Assembly: GCF_007991655.1 (NCBI RefSeq)
Contig: NZ_BJYT01000005.1
Coordinates: 1 to 64,000 of the forward strand
Length of the DNA stretch: 64,000 bases
Direction: 5' to 3'
DNA from: Segetibacter aerophilus
GTDB taxonomy: Bacteria > Bacteroidota > Bacteroidia > Chitinophagales > Chitinophagaceae
A program made the translations under genes and the position numbers. Of this stretch, positions 18,401-28,394 are shown piece after piece. The stretch's first letter is position 1, and every line of letters begins with the position of its first letter. The notes beneath the pieces were generated by a model. It worked only from the letters and a program-made list of their open reading frames with translations. It had not been told where the DNA came from and searched no databases.

Positions 18401-19627
18401 ATGAAGAAATTTAATGTTCCAGGTGTTTATCGAAGCAGTATTATTAGTGCTATAAAAAGCAAAAGGAAAGAGGCAGATAAGCTAAAAAAAGATTTTAGTC
18501 CCACCCTGTTGGATTTTGGTCCGCTTCAAATTTTTCTCGCCCGTCATTTTGGCTTTTGTTATGGTGTTGAAAACGCTATAGAGATTGCTTTCAGAACGAT
18601 AGATGAAAACCCGGGAAAGCGCATTTTTTTGCTTAGTGAAATGATTCATAATCCGCAGGTAAATGCCGATCTCTTGAATAGAGGCGTCCACTTTCTGCAA
18701 GATACCAAAGGCAAACCTTTAGTTGATTTTGATGAACTTTCTGCTGACGACATAGTTATCATTCCCGCTTTTGGTACAACACTTTCTATTGAGGGCAAGC
18801 TGAACAAAATTGGCATTACCACGGAAAAATATAACACTACTTGTCCTTTCGTCGAGAAAGTTTGGAATAGGAGCGAGCAGATTGCAGGCAAAGGATACAC
18901 AATCGTAGTGCATGGTAAACCTTCCCACGAGGAAACAAGAGCCACCTTCAGTCATAGTGCTGCGAACGCACCAACAGTAGTTGTGAACGATATGGATGAT
19001 GCTGTTAAGCTTGCAAAATATATCACAAGGGAAAAGCCACTGGCTGATTTCTATGTAGAATTTGAAGGACGATATTCAGAAGGTTTTCTCGTTGAAAGGG
19101 ATTTGCAAAAAGTCGGAGTTGTCAACCAAACTACTATGTTGGCTAGCGACACGCAGGCGATAAGCGATTTTTTAAAAGAATTGATGGTGCAGTATTTCAA
19201 CTTAACGGATGCAAACATTGATGAACGCTTTGCTGATACACGGGATACCCTGTGTTATGCAACAAATGATAACCAAACTGCCGTGATGGGATTGCTGGAA
19301 ACTCCTGCTGATCTTGCAGTGGTGGTAGGTGGCTATAACAGTAGCAATACATCTCATTTAGTTGAATTGTGCGAGGAGAAGCTTCCTACCTTTTATATTG
19401 ATTCTGCAGACAAAATTTTGTCAAAAAAAGAAATTCTGCACTACAACTTCCATAGTAAGCAGGAACTGCACACTGTTGAGTATCTGCCATCCGATGAACC
19501 GGTTAGAATATTAATTACCAGCGGAGCAAGCTGCCCGGATGCAGTAGTCGAAGCGGTGATAAGAAAGTTTGTATCTTTCTATGAGGTCGATAGAACGGTA
19601 GAAGAAATTTTGAGCTATTTTGAATAG
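18401..19627 (+). CDS. ispH: 4-hydroxy-3-methylbut-2-enyl diphosphate reductase
   Basis: 408 residues from ATG 18401. It catalyses the last step of the MEP isoprenoid pathway, making IPP and DMAPP with a [4Fe-4S] cluster. The three cluster cysteines lie in FGFCYGVENAIE, NTTCPFVEKVWNR and TSGASCPDAVVEAV. The substrate histidines lie in SEMIHNPQVN and VVHGKPSHEETRATFSH. The protein is about 90 residues longer than E. coli IspH, with an N-terminal extension and an insertion around FYVEFEGRYSEGFLVERDLQKVG, as in other Bacteroidota. It faces cmk. Confidence 0.95.
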   Translation: MKKFNVPGVYRSSIISAIKSKRKEADKLKKDFSPTLLDFGPLQIFLARHFGFCYGVENAIEIAFRTIDENPGKRIFLLSEMIHNPQVNADLLNRGVHFLQDTKGKPLVDFDELSADDIVIIPAFGTTLSIEGKLNKIGITTEKYNTTCPFVEKVWNRSEQIAGKGYTIVVHGKPSHEETRATFSHSAANAPTVVVNDMDDAVKLAKYITREKPLADFYVEFEGRYSEGFLVERDLQKVGVVNQTTMLASDTQAISDFLKELMVQYFNLTDANIDERFADTRDTLCYATNDNQTAVMGLLETPADLAVVVGGYNSSNTSHLVELCEEKLPTFYIDSADKILSKKEILHYNFHSKQELHTVEYLPSDEPVRILITSGASCPDAVVEAVIRKFVSFYEVDRTVEEILSYFE

Positions 19628-19704
19628 AACGGTAAAGACTAGTTTTTTCCTCCATACTCTGCCCACCCCTATAACACTTCCATTTCGATTAATCTCTCGA
19701 CGAA

Positions 19705-20397
19705 CTACGCCACTTCCGGTTCTTTCAACTTTTCCTTTACAAGCTTCAGAGCTATCTTCAATTGTTCCTTCATCGATAGGTTTGAATTGTCAAGAACGAC
19801 GGCATCTTTGGCTTTCCGCAGAGGGCTAAACTCGCGATGACTGTCTATATAATCTCGCGTCTCCAGGTTTGCCTTCACCTCCGTTATCGTGATATGCGGA
19901 TTTTTAGCTAGTAATTCTCGAAACCTTCTTTCAACCCTAACTGCAGGATCTGCAATCAAAAATATTTTCAATTCAGCATCAGGAAAAACTGTTGTTCCTA
20001 TGTCTCTTCCATCCATTACAATACCCTTGGTATCACCCATTTTTCTTTGCTGTTCTACAGCAAACTCACGCACTTCTCTTACAGAGGCAACCTCGCTTAC
20101 GTTTTCAGCAACAACCATATCTCTGATGAGCCATTCCACGTTTTCGTCATTTAAAAAAATCTCGCAGCTATTTGTTTCCTCGCTATAGCAAAACTCAAGT
20201 GTTATATTTTCAAGCGCTTGAACTACGGCTTCTTTTACATTCCAGTCCACGTGGTTCCGTAGAAAGTAAAGGGTGATGGCGCGGTACATTGCTCCGCTGT
20301 CGATGAAAACATAATTTAGCTCTGCCGCTAAAGCTTTTGCTAAAGTACTCTTGCCACAAGAAGAATATCCATCGATAGTAATTATTATCTTTTTCAT
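19705..20397 (-). CDS. cmk: Cytidylate kinase
   Basis: 230 residues from ATG 20397; the frame extends 12 residues upstream with poor sequence. CMP and dCMP are phosphorylated to the diphosphates for nucleic-acid synthesis. The P-loop is GYSSCGKSTLAK, followed by the YVFIDSGAMYRAIT substrate block and VMDGRDIGTTVFPDAELKIFLIAD, both typical of Cmk. Length is normal. It lies between the converging ispH and the upstream clpC, on the same strand as clpC. Confidence 0.95.
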   Translation of the reverse strand: MKKIIITIDGYSSCGKSTLAKALAAELNYVFIDSGAMYRAITLYFLRNHVDWNVKEAVVQALENITLEFCYSEETNSCEIFLNDENVEWLIRDMVVAENVSEVASVREVREFAVEQQRKMGDTKGIVMDGRDIGTTVFPDAELKIFLIADPAVRVERRFRELLAKNPHITITEVKANLETRDYIDSHREFSPLRKAKDAVVLDNSNLSMKEQLKIALKLVKEKLKEPEVA

Positions 20398-20584
20398 ACA
20401 AACGCAGGAATTGCTTCTGCAAAAATGTAACAATTATCGGAAAGAAAGTATGATTAAATGAGAGGCAATTTTTGTAAATCGAGAATAAAGTAGTTTGATC
20501 AAAACAAGCTTCAAAAGCTATAAAAGCTTTTTTTAATACAAGAAAGTAGGGTAGAATCAATTGGTAAAAGCCCAAATAAAAAAA

Positions 20585-20610
20585 GCCACCCAACCCGAAG
20601 GATGGATGGC
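20585..20610 (-). terminator. Terminator after clpC
   Basis: GCCACCCA pairs with TGGATGGC with one internal mismatch. On the minus strand it is followed by a T-rich run (CTTTTTTTATTTGG). It lies 23 bp past the clpC stop. Confidence 0.7.
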
Positions 20611-20632
20611 TAAAAAATTACAACTACGAAGA

Positions 20633-23170
20633 CTAAGCCTGACTTTGTTCTTTTTCCTCTATTTTCTCTTTAAGGCTGAAAACGATCTTCTCATTTGCTT
20701 TATCAAGGTCTGCGATTAAAACATCTCCTTGTTTGACATTCATGCTTAGAATCTCTTCTGCTAATTCATCTTCAAGATGTTTTTGAATAGCTCTGTGCAA
20801 TGGTCTTGCACCAAACTGAACATCATAACCTTTCTCTGCAATAAAGTCTTTAGCAGCAGGCGTAATCTCTAAACTGAAACCAAGGTTAGTCAAACGCTTC
20901 ATCACGTTCTTCATTAGTATATCAATGATCTCAAAAATGTGATCTTTCGAAAGCGAGTTGAAGACAACAACGTCATCGATCCTGTTTAAGAATTCAGGGG
21001 AGAATGTGCGCTTCAGCGCTTTTTCAATCACCGCTTTGTTATTCTCGTCTGCGTTTTGAACCCTGTTTGCAGTAGCGAAACCTACACCGTCTCCAAACTC
21101 TTTTAGTTGACGAACACCGATGTTTGATGTCATGATGATCAACGTATTCTTGAAATCGATCTTTCTACCTAAACCATCAGTCAGTTGACCATCATCTAAT
21201 ACCTGCAACAATATGTTGTAAATATCCGGATGAGCTTTCTCGATCTCGTCTAACAGGATTACACTGTAAGGCTTGCGACGAACTTTTTCAGTAAGTTGAC
21301 CACCCTCTTCATATCCCACATATCCCGGAGGCGCACCAACAAGGCGACTCACTGTAAACTTCTCCATGTACTCACTCATGTCAATGCGAATAAGTGAATC
21401 TTCGCTATCGAACATATAGCGCGCTAAAGAACGGGCTAACTCAGTTTTACCAACGCCTGTAGGACCTAAGAATATGAAAGTACCAATGGGCTTCTTAGGA
21501 TCTTTTAAACCTACACGGTTCCTTTGAATGGCTTTGGTAACCTTTGCAATTGCTTCCTCCTGGCCTACAACCATTGCTTTCATGTCATCACCCATACGGC
21601 GAAGCTTCTCTGTTTCAGCTTCTACCATACGTTTAACAGGTATTCCTGTCATCATGCTCACCACTTCAGCGATTGCTTCTTCGTCAATTGGGAAACGTTT
21701 GTTTTTACTTTCCTCTTCCCATGATGTTTTAGCTTTTTCCAAAGCTTCACCCAAGCGCTTTTCAGTATCACGGAGCGCGGCAGCTTCTTCAAAACGCTGG
21801 CTCTTTACAACTTTGTTCTTTTCAAGCTTAATATCTTCGATTTTCTTTTCAAGCTCTAATATTTCTTTAGGAACATTAATGTTCTTTAAGTGAACCCTTG
21901 CACCTACTTCATCCAACACATCGATTGCTTTGTCTGGCAATAAACGATCGGTCATATACCTGTCACTCAGCTTCACACAAGCTTCAATAGCATCAACGGA
22001 GTAAGAAACACTATGATAGTCCTCATACTTACTTTGAATATTGGTAAGTATTTGAATGGTTTCCTCAACAGTAGGTGGTTCTACCAATACTTTTTGAAAA
22101 CGACGATCTAACGCGCCATCTTTCTCGATGTACTGACGATACTCATCTAAAGTAGAGGCGCCTATGCATTGTAACTCTCCTCTGGCAAGAGCTGGTTTGA
22201 ATATGTTAGAAGCATCCAATGATCCACTGGCGCCACCAGCACCTACAATGGTGTGAATTTCATCTATAAACAAAATCACGTCACGGTTCTTTTCCAGTTC
22301 GTTCATGATAGCCTTCATTCTTTCTTCGAACTGACCGCGATATTTAGTTCCGGCAACAAGTGCTGCAAGATCAAGGCTAATTACTCTTTTGTCGAACAAT
22401 ACACGGCTTACCTTTCTTTGCACAATCCTTAAAGCTAAACCTTCCACAATGGCGGTTTTACCCACACCTGGTTCACCGATTAATATTGGGTTGTTCTTTT
22501 TACGGCGGCTTAAGATTTGGCTTACCCTTTCGATCTCTTTTTCACGACCAACAATCGGGTCTAAAGTGCCACTTTCTGCAAGCTTGGTAATGTCACGTCC
22601 AAAATTATCTAAAACCGGAGTCTTGCTTTTAGGGTTGCTCTGTTGCTTAGCTCGTTGCTGTTGCGAATAGCCTTTCCTGTCGTCATCGAAATCATCGTCA
22701 TTGTCCTCCGTGTATTCGCTTCTTGGTTCGCTGCTTCTTACCATTCCTAATTCGTTTCTAAAAACATCATAATCCACATCAAATTGATTTAAGATTTGTG
22801 TTGCTATGTTTTCTTTATTTTTTAGAATTGAAAGCATCAGATGTTCAGTTTCCACAAGCGGGCTTTTTAGCGCCTTAGCTTCTAAAACGGTGACACGAAT
22901 TACCTTTTCCGCCTGCTTTGTTAAAGGCAAACTATTGATGTTTGCGATGTTCTTTCCTGTTTTATCTTTTACTGCAAGCTCGACTTCTTTGCGAAGCTCA
23001 TACAGGTCTACATTTAATGTTTTTAAAATGCGGATAGCTGTATTTTCGCCCTCTCTTATCAAACCTAGCAGCAAATGTTCCGTCCCTATGAAATCATTCC
23101 CTAAACGGAGAGCTTCCTCTCTGCTAAACGAGATGATTTCTTTAACCTGGGCTGAAAAATTATTATCCAT
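20633..23170 (-). CDS. clpC: ClpC-type AAA+ ATPase, Clp protease regulatory subunit
   Basis: 845 residues from ATG 23170 ([24 protein letters not shown]). The N-domain has two Clp-N repeats, residues 1-145. The first AAA+ module has Walker [16 protein letters not shown] and Walker [18 protein letters not shown] middle region contains a UVR motif ([18 protein letters not shown]), which marks ClpC rather than ClpA or ClpB. The second AAA+ module has [15 protein letters not shown] and ends with a D2-small domain. It unfolds proteins for ClpP; clpP is not nearby. It is divergent from the STAS gene with 90 bp between starts. Confidence 0.95.
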   Translation of the reverse strand: MDNNFSAQVKEIISFSREEALRLGNDFIGTEHLLLGLIREGENTAIRILKTLNVDLYELRKEVELAVKDKTGKNIANINSLPLTKQAEKVIRVTVLEAKALKSPLVETEHLMLSILKNKENIATQILNQFDVDYDVFRNELGMVRSSEPRSEYTEDNDDDFDDDRKGYSQQQRAKQQSNPKSKTPVLDNFGRDITKLAESGTLDPIVGREKEIERVSQILSRRKKNNPILIGEPGVGKTAIVEGLALRIVQRKVSRVLFDKRVISLDLAALVAGTKYRGQFEERMKAIMNELEKNRDVILFIDEIHTIVGAGGASGSLDASNIFKPALARGELQCIGASTLDEYRQYIEKDGALDRRFQKVLVEPPTVEETIQILTNIQSKYEDYHSVSYSVDAIEACVKLSDRYMTDRLLPDKAIDVLDEVGARVHLKNINVPKEILELEKKIEDIKLEKNKVVKSQRFEEAAALRDTEKRLGEALEKAKTSWEEESKNKRFPIDEEAIAEVVSMMTGIPVKRMVEAETEKLRRMGDDMKAMVVGQEEAIAKVTKAIQRNRVGLKDPKKPIGTFIFLGPTGVGKTELARSLARYMFDSEDSLIRIDMSEYMEKFTVSRLVGAPPGYVGYEEGGQLTEKVRRKPYSVILLDEIEKAHPDIYNILLQVLDDGQLTDGLGRKIDFKNTLIIMTSNIGVRQLKEFGDGVGFATANRVQNADENNKAVIEKALKRTFSPEFLNRIDDVVVFNSLSKDHIFEIIDILMKNVMKRLTNLGFSLEITPAAKDFIAEKGYDVQFGARPLHRAIQKHLEDELAEEILSMNVKQGDVLIADLDKANEKIVFSLKEKIEEKEQSQA

Positions 23171-23260
23171 AAAGTTTAAATTGCTTAGATACAATAATAA
23201 CGAATATTTTTGAAGCTTGAGTATGCGTCGTTATTCACACATGTTAATCAAACCGTAATC

Positions 23261-23647
23261 ATGAAGGTCAAAATTGATACCAAAGAGAAATTTTATGTTA
23301 TAACGCTGATGGAGCCATTTCTCTCTGACAATTTAGCAGCAGACCTTACTCAATTAGTTACGAAATTTCTACATGAAGAGATTAGCAATGTGGTACTAAA
23401 GATGGGAGAAGTTGAAAGTGTTGAAGATAAAGCAGCTGAAGAATTGGCACAACTTCAACAAGTCTTTTATGAAAAAAATGCCTCATTTGTTATTTGCGGT
23501 TTGAAACCAAGTATTGAGCAAAAGCTTGACGAGATGGGATTGCTCGAAGAGATGAATATAACACCTAGTGAAAGCGAAGCCTGGGATATTATTCAAATGG
23601 AAGAGATCGAAAGAGAACTGATGGACGATAACAACGAAAATTTGTAG
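23261..23647 (+). CDS. STAS-domain protein (anti-sigma-factor-antagonist-like)
   Basis: 128 residues from ATG 23261. The first ~105 fit a STAS fold: ISNVVLKMGEVESVEDKAAEELAQLQQVFYEKNASFVICGL matches the beta-alpha-beta core of SpoIIAA/RsbV. At the usual phosphorylation spot (DSxG/DST), this protein has SVEDK, with no serine or threonine after the acidic residue, so standard kinase switching looks unlikely. The tail is acidic (EEIERELMDDNNENL). No anti-sigma kinase is nearby. It lies 236 bp upstream of RNase Z on the same strand. Confidence 0.78.
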   Translation: MKVKIDTKEKFYVITLMEPFLSDNLAADLTQLVTKFLHEEISNVVLKMGEVESVEDKAAEELAQLQQVFYEKNASFVICGLKPSIEQKLDEMGLLEEMNITPSESEAWDIIQMEEIERELMDDNNENL

Positions 23648-23883
23648 TACGTTTTTCTTCATCGGCTTCAAATCTTCTATCGCCAACGATGCGTCGAATC
23701 ATGCGACTAGTGTAACATTGTTCATCCTTTAGCAATTACAAACTGTACCGGATTTTTAACTCTATTCTTTCCAACACTTTAGTCGTTATTATAATATAGC
23801 GGTTTATCTTAACCGCGGCAACTTCAATAGTTGAAAGCCTAATTCCGTTATCTTTATCCAATATAAAAAATGTTGTTGTAACA

Positions 23884-24789
23884 ATGTTCGGAGTAACTAT
23901 TTTAGGAAACAATTCTGCTTTGCCGGCGTACGACCGGCATCCCACTGCGCAGGTAGTTACGCTCGATCAATTCCAGTTTTTAGTTGACTGCGGAGAAGGT
24001 ACCCAAATGCAACTCGCCAGGTATAAAATCAGGCGAAGCCGCATCAACCATATCTTTATCTCTCACTTACATGGCGATCATTATTTTGGTTTACCTGGCC
24101 TTATCACTAGCATGGGTTTGTTGGGTCGGGATACAGATCTTCACCTGTATGCGCCTCCTGAATTGAAACCCATTATTGATTTGATCTTGAGTGCTGCCGA
24201 TACCAAGTTTGGTTATACCCTTCATTTTCATCCATTAGACAAAGAAGGTGTGTTGGTAGACAACGCAAAGTTTTCTGTCGAAACCTTCCATGTTTATCAT
24301 AGAATTCAATGCTGGGGATTTATTTTCAGAGAAAAGAAAAAGCCGCGAAAAATTAACAAACAAGCAATTACCCCATACCATCTTAATGCTACCCAATACG
24401 AGTCGCTAAAAAGCGGAGAAGATGTGACAACCGACACGGGAGAAGTAGTGTTAAACGAAACCGTTACCGTTGCCAATACCCCGGTTAGAAGCTACGCCTA
24501 TTGTGCCGATACCTTACACAATCCTACACTTGCTGACAAGGTAAAGCATGTAACAATGGTGTATCACGAAACGACTTATTTGAAAGGCCTTGAGGAACGA
24601 GCTTCTCAACGCTTTCATTCAACTACTCACCAGGCTGCAGATATAGCCCTAAAGGCAAATGCAGGCCGTTTATTAATCGGTCATTTTAGCAGCAAATACG
24701 AAGAGCTAAATGACTTTTTGGAGGAGGCCAGGGAGGTTTTTCCTACAACCGATCTCGCTATCGAAGGGGTCACCTACAGAATTTTATAA
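23884..24789 (+). CDS. rnz: Ribonuclease Z
   Basis: A 301-residue metallo-beta-lactamase-fold endonuclease that trims tRNA precursors at the 3' end. The zinc motif SHLHGDHYFGLPGL gives H61, H63, D65 and H66. Later ligands appear in SYAYCADT, HETTYL and LIGHFSSKYEE. The PVRSYAYCADT region and the histidine in TTHQAADIA are as in the RNase Z short form. tRNA-His in this window has no encoded CCA, consistent with a need for tRNA 3' maturation. Confidence 0.94.
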   Translation: MFGVTILGNNSALPAYDRHPTAQVVTLDQFQFLVDCGEGTQMQLARYKIRRSRINHIFISHLHGDHYFGLPGLITSMGLLGRDTDLHLYAPPELKPIIDLILSAADTKFGYTLHFHPLDKEGVLVDNAKFSVETFHVYHRIQCWGFIFREKKKPRKINKQAITPYHLNATQYESLKSGEDVTTDTGEVVLNETVTVANTPVRSYAYCADTLHNPTLADKVKHVTMVYHETTYLKGLEERASQRFHSTTHQAADIALKANAGRLLIGHFSSKYEELNDFLEEAREVFPTTDLAIEGVTYRIL

Positions 24790-25039
24790 ACTCCAGGCTT
24801 TCAACCTTTTTAACAGTGATTTATCCTCTCGATAAAATCAGAAGACCACTTTAACGCCGGCGCTTTTACCTTTTATGATTTTTAGAATGAAAGAATTACG
24901 GAATGAAACGGTGTATCAAAAGCGAACACAGGCTGTATCACAAACGGAACATTTGGCTGCCAACAATAGTTCTTCTACTTTGCAAATCAACCAGTTATAA
25001 AAATGGCATATTGTTGACAGTACAGCAATAAATTTTTAT

Positions 25040-25762
25040 ATGACTTCTGTAACTAGCCAGGTTACTGGTTTATCAACTAGCACAAACAACCAAAACCAAA
25101 TGATAGAGCTAAAACACATTTCCAAGTGGCATATGCAAGGTGGCAAACCAGTGTTTATTTTAAAAGACATCAACCTTTCAATTAACGAAGGCGAGTTTAT
25201 TTCTATCATGGGACCTTCCGGTTCAGGCAAGTCAACCCTACTAAACGTAATCGGCATGTTGGATGAGCCAAATGAAGGAGAATATATTTTCATGGGCGAA
25301 TCAGTAAACAAGCTGAAAGAAAAACAGCGTTCGAAGATCTATAAACAAAACATAGGTTTTGTATTTCAGGCATATCACCTGATAGATGAACTGACAGTCT
25401 ACGAAAATATCGAAACTCCCCTGCTTTACCAGGATGTAAAAGGTTCTGAACGCAAAGCAATGGTTGCAGACATTTTAGACCGTTTTCAAATGGTAGGGAA
25501 AAAAGATCTTTTTCCATCCCAATTATCAGGCGGACAGCAACAATTGGTAGGCATTGCGCGCGCATTGATTGTAAAACCAAAACTGATACTTGCAGATGAA
25601 CCTACCGGCAACCTTAACTCAAAACAAGGCGAGGAAATTATGGCCCTTTTTACTGAACTAAACAAAGAAGGCGTTACCATCATACAGGTAACACACTCAG
25701 AAAAAAATGCAGAGTACGGAAGCAGGATTGTCAACCTGCTTGATGGACGTATTGAGAGCTGA
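25040..25762 (+). CDS. ABC transporter ATP-binding protein (LolD/MacB-like)
   Basis: 240 residues from ATG 25040; the second ATG at 25100 (MIELKHISKW) matches where the family usually begins and may be the true start. Walker A is GPSGSGKST, the Q-loop is NIGFVFQAYHLIDELT, the signature is LSGGQQQLVGIARAL, Walker B is LILADEPTGNL and the H-loop is IIQVTHSE. This is the subfamily that drives MacB/LolCDE-type exporters. A TolC-family gene follows after 37 bp, but no permease or membrane-fusion gene is adjacent, so the partners must lie elsewhere. Confidence 0.9.
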   Translation: MTSVTSQVTGLSTSTNNQNQMIELKHISKWHMQGGKPVFILKDINLSINEGEFISIMGPSGSGKSTLLNVIGMLDEPNEGEYIFMGESVNKLKEKQRSKIYKQNIGFVFQAYHLIDELTVYENIETPLLYQDVKGSERKAMVADILDRFQMVGKKDLFPSQLSGGQQQLVGIARALIVKPKLILADEPTGNLNSKQGEEIMALFTELNKEGVTIIQVTHSEKNAEYGSRIVNLLDGRIES

Positions 25763-25799
25763 TCTGGCTATAAAAGAATTTTTTTAAAGAATTAAAACA

Positions 25800-27233
25800 A
25801 TGAAAGAAAGAATAATTGCAGGTATAGTTTGTTTGTTTTTAGTGGCGCAGTTAAAAGGGATAAGTCAAACTGCAGGTGAACGAAGACTTACTTTAAAACA
25901 ATGTGTGGATGCAGCAATCAACAATAATCTTCAGGTAAGGCAAAGTGACTTGCAGATGCAAGCTGCCGGAGTAAACTTAAAGCAAGCGAAGTCAAACATA
26001 TTACCCGACCTGTCTGGCAATTTAGGCCACGGCTTCAACCAGGGAAGAAGTATTGATCCATTTACTAATAGCTATATCAATCAACAAATTAATTTTGCTA
26101 ATTACAGCCTCAGTTCAACAGTAGTATTGTTTAACGGTTTTCAGCTAAAGAATTTGATTAAGCAAAATAGCCTTAGCTACGAAGCGAACAAGATGGATCT
26201 GCAACAAACAAAAGATAACGTAACCCTTAATGTCATCTTGGCCTATGTACAAATTCTGAACAATGAGGAACAATTGCAGCAATCTTACAATTCTGCAGAG
26301 GTTACAAGAAAACAGGTGCAACGTCTGACGGTCATGAACGAAGCAGGTGCAATTCCACCTTCACAATTATATGATTTAAGAGGGCAACTTGCGAACGACG
26401 AAATAACCATCGTAAACAATAGAAACGCCTTGAATGCTGCTAAACTCAGCCTGGCGCAACTAATGAATGTGCCTTTTGAAAGTAATGTAGTAGTAGAAAA
26501 AGTTCCTGTTGATACACTGCAGCAATACAACACAGATCCTAAAGCCTTATACGACGCTTCGGTAAGACAACTGGCCATAGTTAAAGCTGCCGAGTTAAGA
26601 ACCCAAAGTGCATTAAAAAGTGTGCAGGTTGCAAAAGGGATTTCTTACCCGACTGTTGGCCTGAGCGGTAGTTTCAATACTAATTATTCGAATGCTGCTA
26701 CCAAAGAAATTTTCGTTAACTCCCAGGAGGTTCCATCCGGTGACTACGTTAGCCTCAACGGATCTAAAGTTCCCGTCATGACCACGAGACAAAATTACAC
26801 TTCACAAAAAATTGGTTATGGAGACCAGTTCAATAATAACTACAACACCTCTCTTTTTCTGAGTATCCAGGTTCCTATTTTAAATCGTTTTCGTGCTAAA
26901 AACAGGATTGCTTTGGCAAAAATTGATGTAAGAAATGCAGAGGTGGTTGCCGAGACTGTTAAGACACAATTGAGTCAAAACATAGAGGAAGCCTATTTCA
27001 ACATGACTGCGGCAAGCGAGAAGTATCAAACATTACAACGACAGGTAGCAGATTTCTCCGAATCGTTTAGAACTGCAGAAGTAAGGTTCAACGCCGGCGC
27101 GATAAACCAGGTAGATTATCTGATCGCTAAAAACAATGTTGACAGGGCGAACGCCAACTTAATCTCTACCAAGTACGATTACATTTTTAGGCTGAAAATA
27201 CTTGACTACTACCAGGGCAAGCTGAGTTTATAG
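25800..27233 (+). CDS. TolC-family outer-membrane efflux protein
   Basis: 477 residues with a signal peptide (MKERIIAGIVCLFLVAQLKGISQ). Two outer-membrane efflux repeats follow: LTLKQCVDAAINNNLQVRQSDLQMQAAGVNLKQAKSNILPDL starts the first, and LRTQSALKSVQVAKGISYPTVGLSGSF the second. Long coiled-coil helices dominate (around residues 165-200 and 360-440). It forms a trimeric exit duct for an exporter. With the ATPase upstream it probably belongs to a tripartite ABC efflux system of unknown substrate. Confidence 0.9.
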   Translation: MKERIIAGIVCLFLVAQLKGISQTAGERRLTLKQCVDAAINNNLQVRQSDLQMQAAGVNLKQAKSNILPDLSGNLGHGFNQGRSIDPFTNSYINQQINFANYSLSSTVVLFNGFQLKNLIKQNSLSYEANKMDLQQTKDNVTLNVILAYVQILNNEEQLQQSYNSAEVTRKQVQRLTVMNEAGAIPPSQLYDLRGQLANDEITIVNNRNALNAAKLSLAQLMNVPFESNVVVEKVPVDTLQQYNTDPKALYDASVRQLAIVKAAELRTQSALKSVQVAKGISYPTVGLSGSFNTNYSNAATKEIFVNSQEVPSGDYVSLNGSKVPVMTTRQNYTSQKIGYGDQFNNNYNTSLFLSIQVPILNRFRAKNRIALAKIDVRNAEVVAETVKTQLSQNIEEAYFNMTAASEKYQTLQRQVADFSESFRTAEVRFNAGAINQVDYLIAKNNVDRANANLISTKYDYIFRLKILDYYQGKLSL

Positions 27234-27305
27234 ATTGAATGTTTTTGATAGAGATTCTCTAAAAAGCTAAAATGGATTGGAGGTAGCGGGCATTACAGCT
27301 CTCTT

Positions 27306-27332
27306 CAACATTGTTGTGTCACTCCCTTGTAC
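27306..27332 (-). repeat. Dispersed intergenic repeat, A/B hybrid copy
   Basis: Begins CAACATTGTTGTGTCACTC and ends CCTTGTAC. The outer end is class B-like (CAACATTGTTG) and the core is class A-like (GTGTCAC). It lies between two converging genes. Similarity continues about 25 bp outward (GCGGGCATTAC at 27286-27296), as in the copy at 33327. Confidence 0.8.
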
Positions 27333-27380
27333 TTGTATCGCTTGCTCATCTACACCTTAAAGGTTTAAAAGGCAACCAAC

Positions 27381-28361
27381 TCAAATGTTTGTGTAAGGTT
27401 TGTAAAGGTTTTTGAAAGTAGTAAGGTCTCTTTTCATTGCCTGTAGCACTTCGTCTTTTGGTATCGTAAGGGTCTTTGCACCATTTTCTGCTCCTCCCAA
27501 TTTATATTCATAGTGCAGGCACACCGGTCCGCTGAACTGCGATTCATTCAATATTTTAAAATACTTGCTAAAATCAACCATACCTGTTCCCAGGGGCACA
27601 TTTTCTTCTACCCACTTCCCGTCCTTTTTCGCCCATTGAAAATCTTTCAAGTTGATTGTTTTGATATACTTCTGTAGCAGATTAAATCCGACTCCCCAAC
27701 TATGCGAACCTTCTACAGTGGCATGCCTAATGTCATATTGGTTGCCTATCCATTCCGCATCCAGATCTTTCAAAGCCATCCACAAGTCTACCACAGCAGC
27801 GCCAAAATACTCTCCTGCATGATTTTGATAGTCTCCGTGAATTTTGTATTTCTTGTTTAGTTCGGCCAGCTCCTGCAGTTGTTTTTTAAAATTGGGAATG
27901 TTATCAGCCACGCTCGCTTTTTTGTCGTAAGAAAACCACCCAAGGCGATAATTTTTTATTCCTAGCGCTCCAGCTGTTTTTAAGATAGGTATCGAATATT
28001 GGTCGGATGCTTTTGTAATGGCTGTAGTAATCATGTAAACTTCCAGTCCTTGTTTTCTGATGGCAGCTACTGCTTTTGGTAGGTCTTCCTCAACCCGTTC
28101 GGGCAGTACATGCCCTTCAGGTCTTACCGTCAGATCCATTCCGTCAAAGCCCATTTCTTTTACTGCAACTGCCATGTCATTCCAGTTCAGCCAGTGCAAA
28201 TTTTTAGAGAAAATGGAGACTTTAAATGCTTCCTTTTTTAAAGGGGATGCCTGAGGATTTGCTGACCGGCTGAAAGCCTTTCCAAAAGAACTAGAGCTTA
28301 TCGACAAAGCAGAGGCAGCTAATGTAGATTGTTTAAGGAACGTGCGTCTGCTTTTTTGCAT
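27381..28361 (-). CDS. Sugar phosphate isomerase/epimerase-like TIM-barrel protein, Tat-exported
   Basis: 326 residues. The N terminus MQKSRRTFLKQSTLAASALSIS carries a twin-arginine motif (SRRTFLK), so the folded protein is predicted to cross the inner membrane. The rest is an AP-endonuclease-2-type (xylose-isomerase-like) barrel with GFDGMDLTVRPEGHV, YQNHAGEYFGAAVVDLW, IGNQYDIRHATVEGSHSWG and FSGPVCLHYEYK as recognisable strands and metal sites. The reaction is unknown. Such proteins commonly act in sugar or inositol catabolism in Bacteroidota. Confidence 0.86.
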   Translation of the reverse strand: MQKSRRTFLKQSTLAASALSISSSSFGKAFSRSANPQASPLKKEAFKVSIFSKNLHWLNWNDMAVAVKEMGFDGMDLTVRPEGHVLPERVEEDLPKAVAAIRKQGLEVYMITTAITKASDQYSIPILKTAGALGIKNYRLGWFSYDKKASVADNIPNFKKQLQELAELNKKYKIHGDYQNHAGEYFGAAVVDLWMALKDLDAEWIGNQYDIRHATVEGSHSWGVGFNLLQKYIKTINLKDFQWAKKDGKWVEENVPLGTGMVDFSKYFKILNESQFSGPVCLHYEYKLGGAENGAKTLTIPKDEVLQAMKRDLTTFKNLYKPYTNI

Positions 28362-28394
28362 GTAGTTTTTTTAAGTGGATTAATGTTTATTGAA

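Noticed and set aside
20210-20593. Minus-strand 127-residue frame overlapping cmk
   Set aside because: Overlaps cmk in another frame and the terminator of clpC, with no recognisable protein pattern.
24790-25039. Gene or RNA between rnz and the ABC ATPase
   Set aside because: No frame with credible start and composition, and no stable hairpin with T run.
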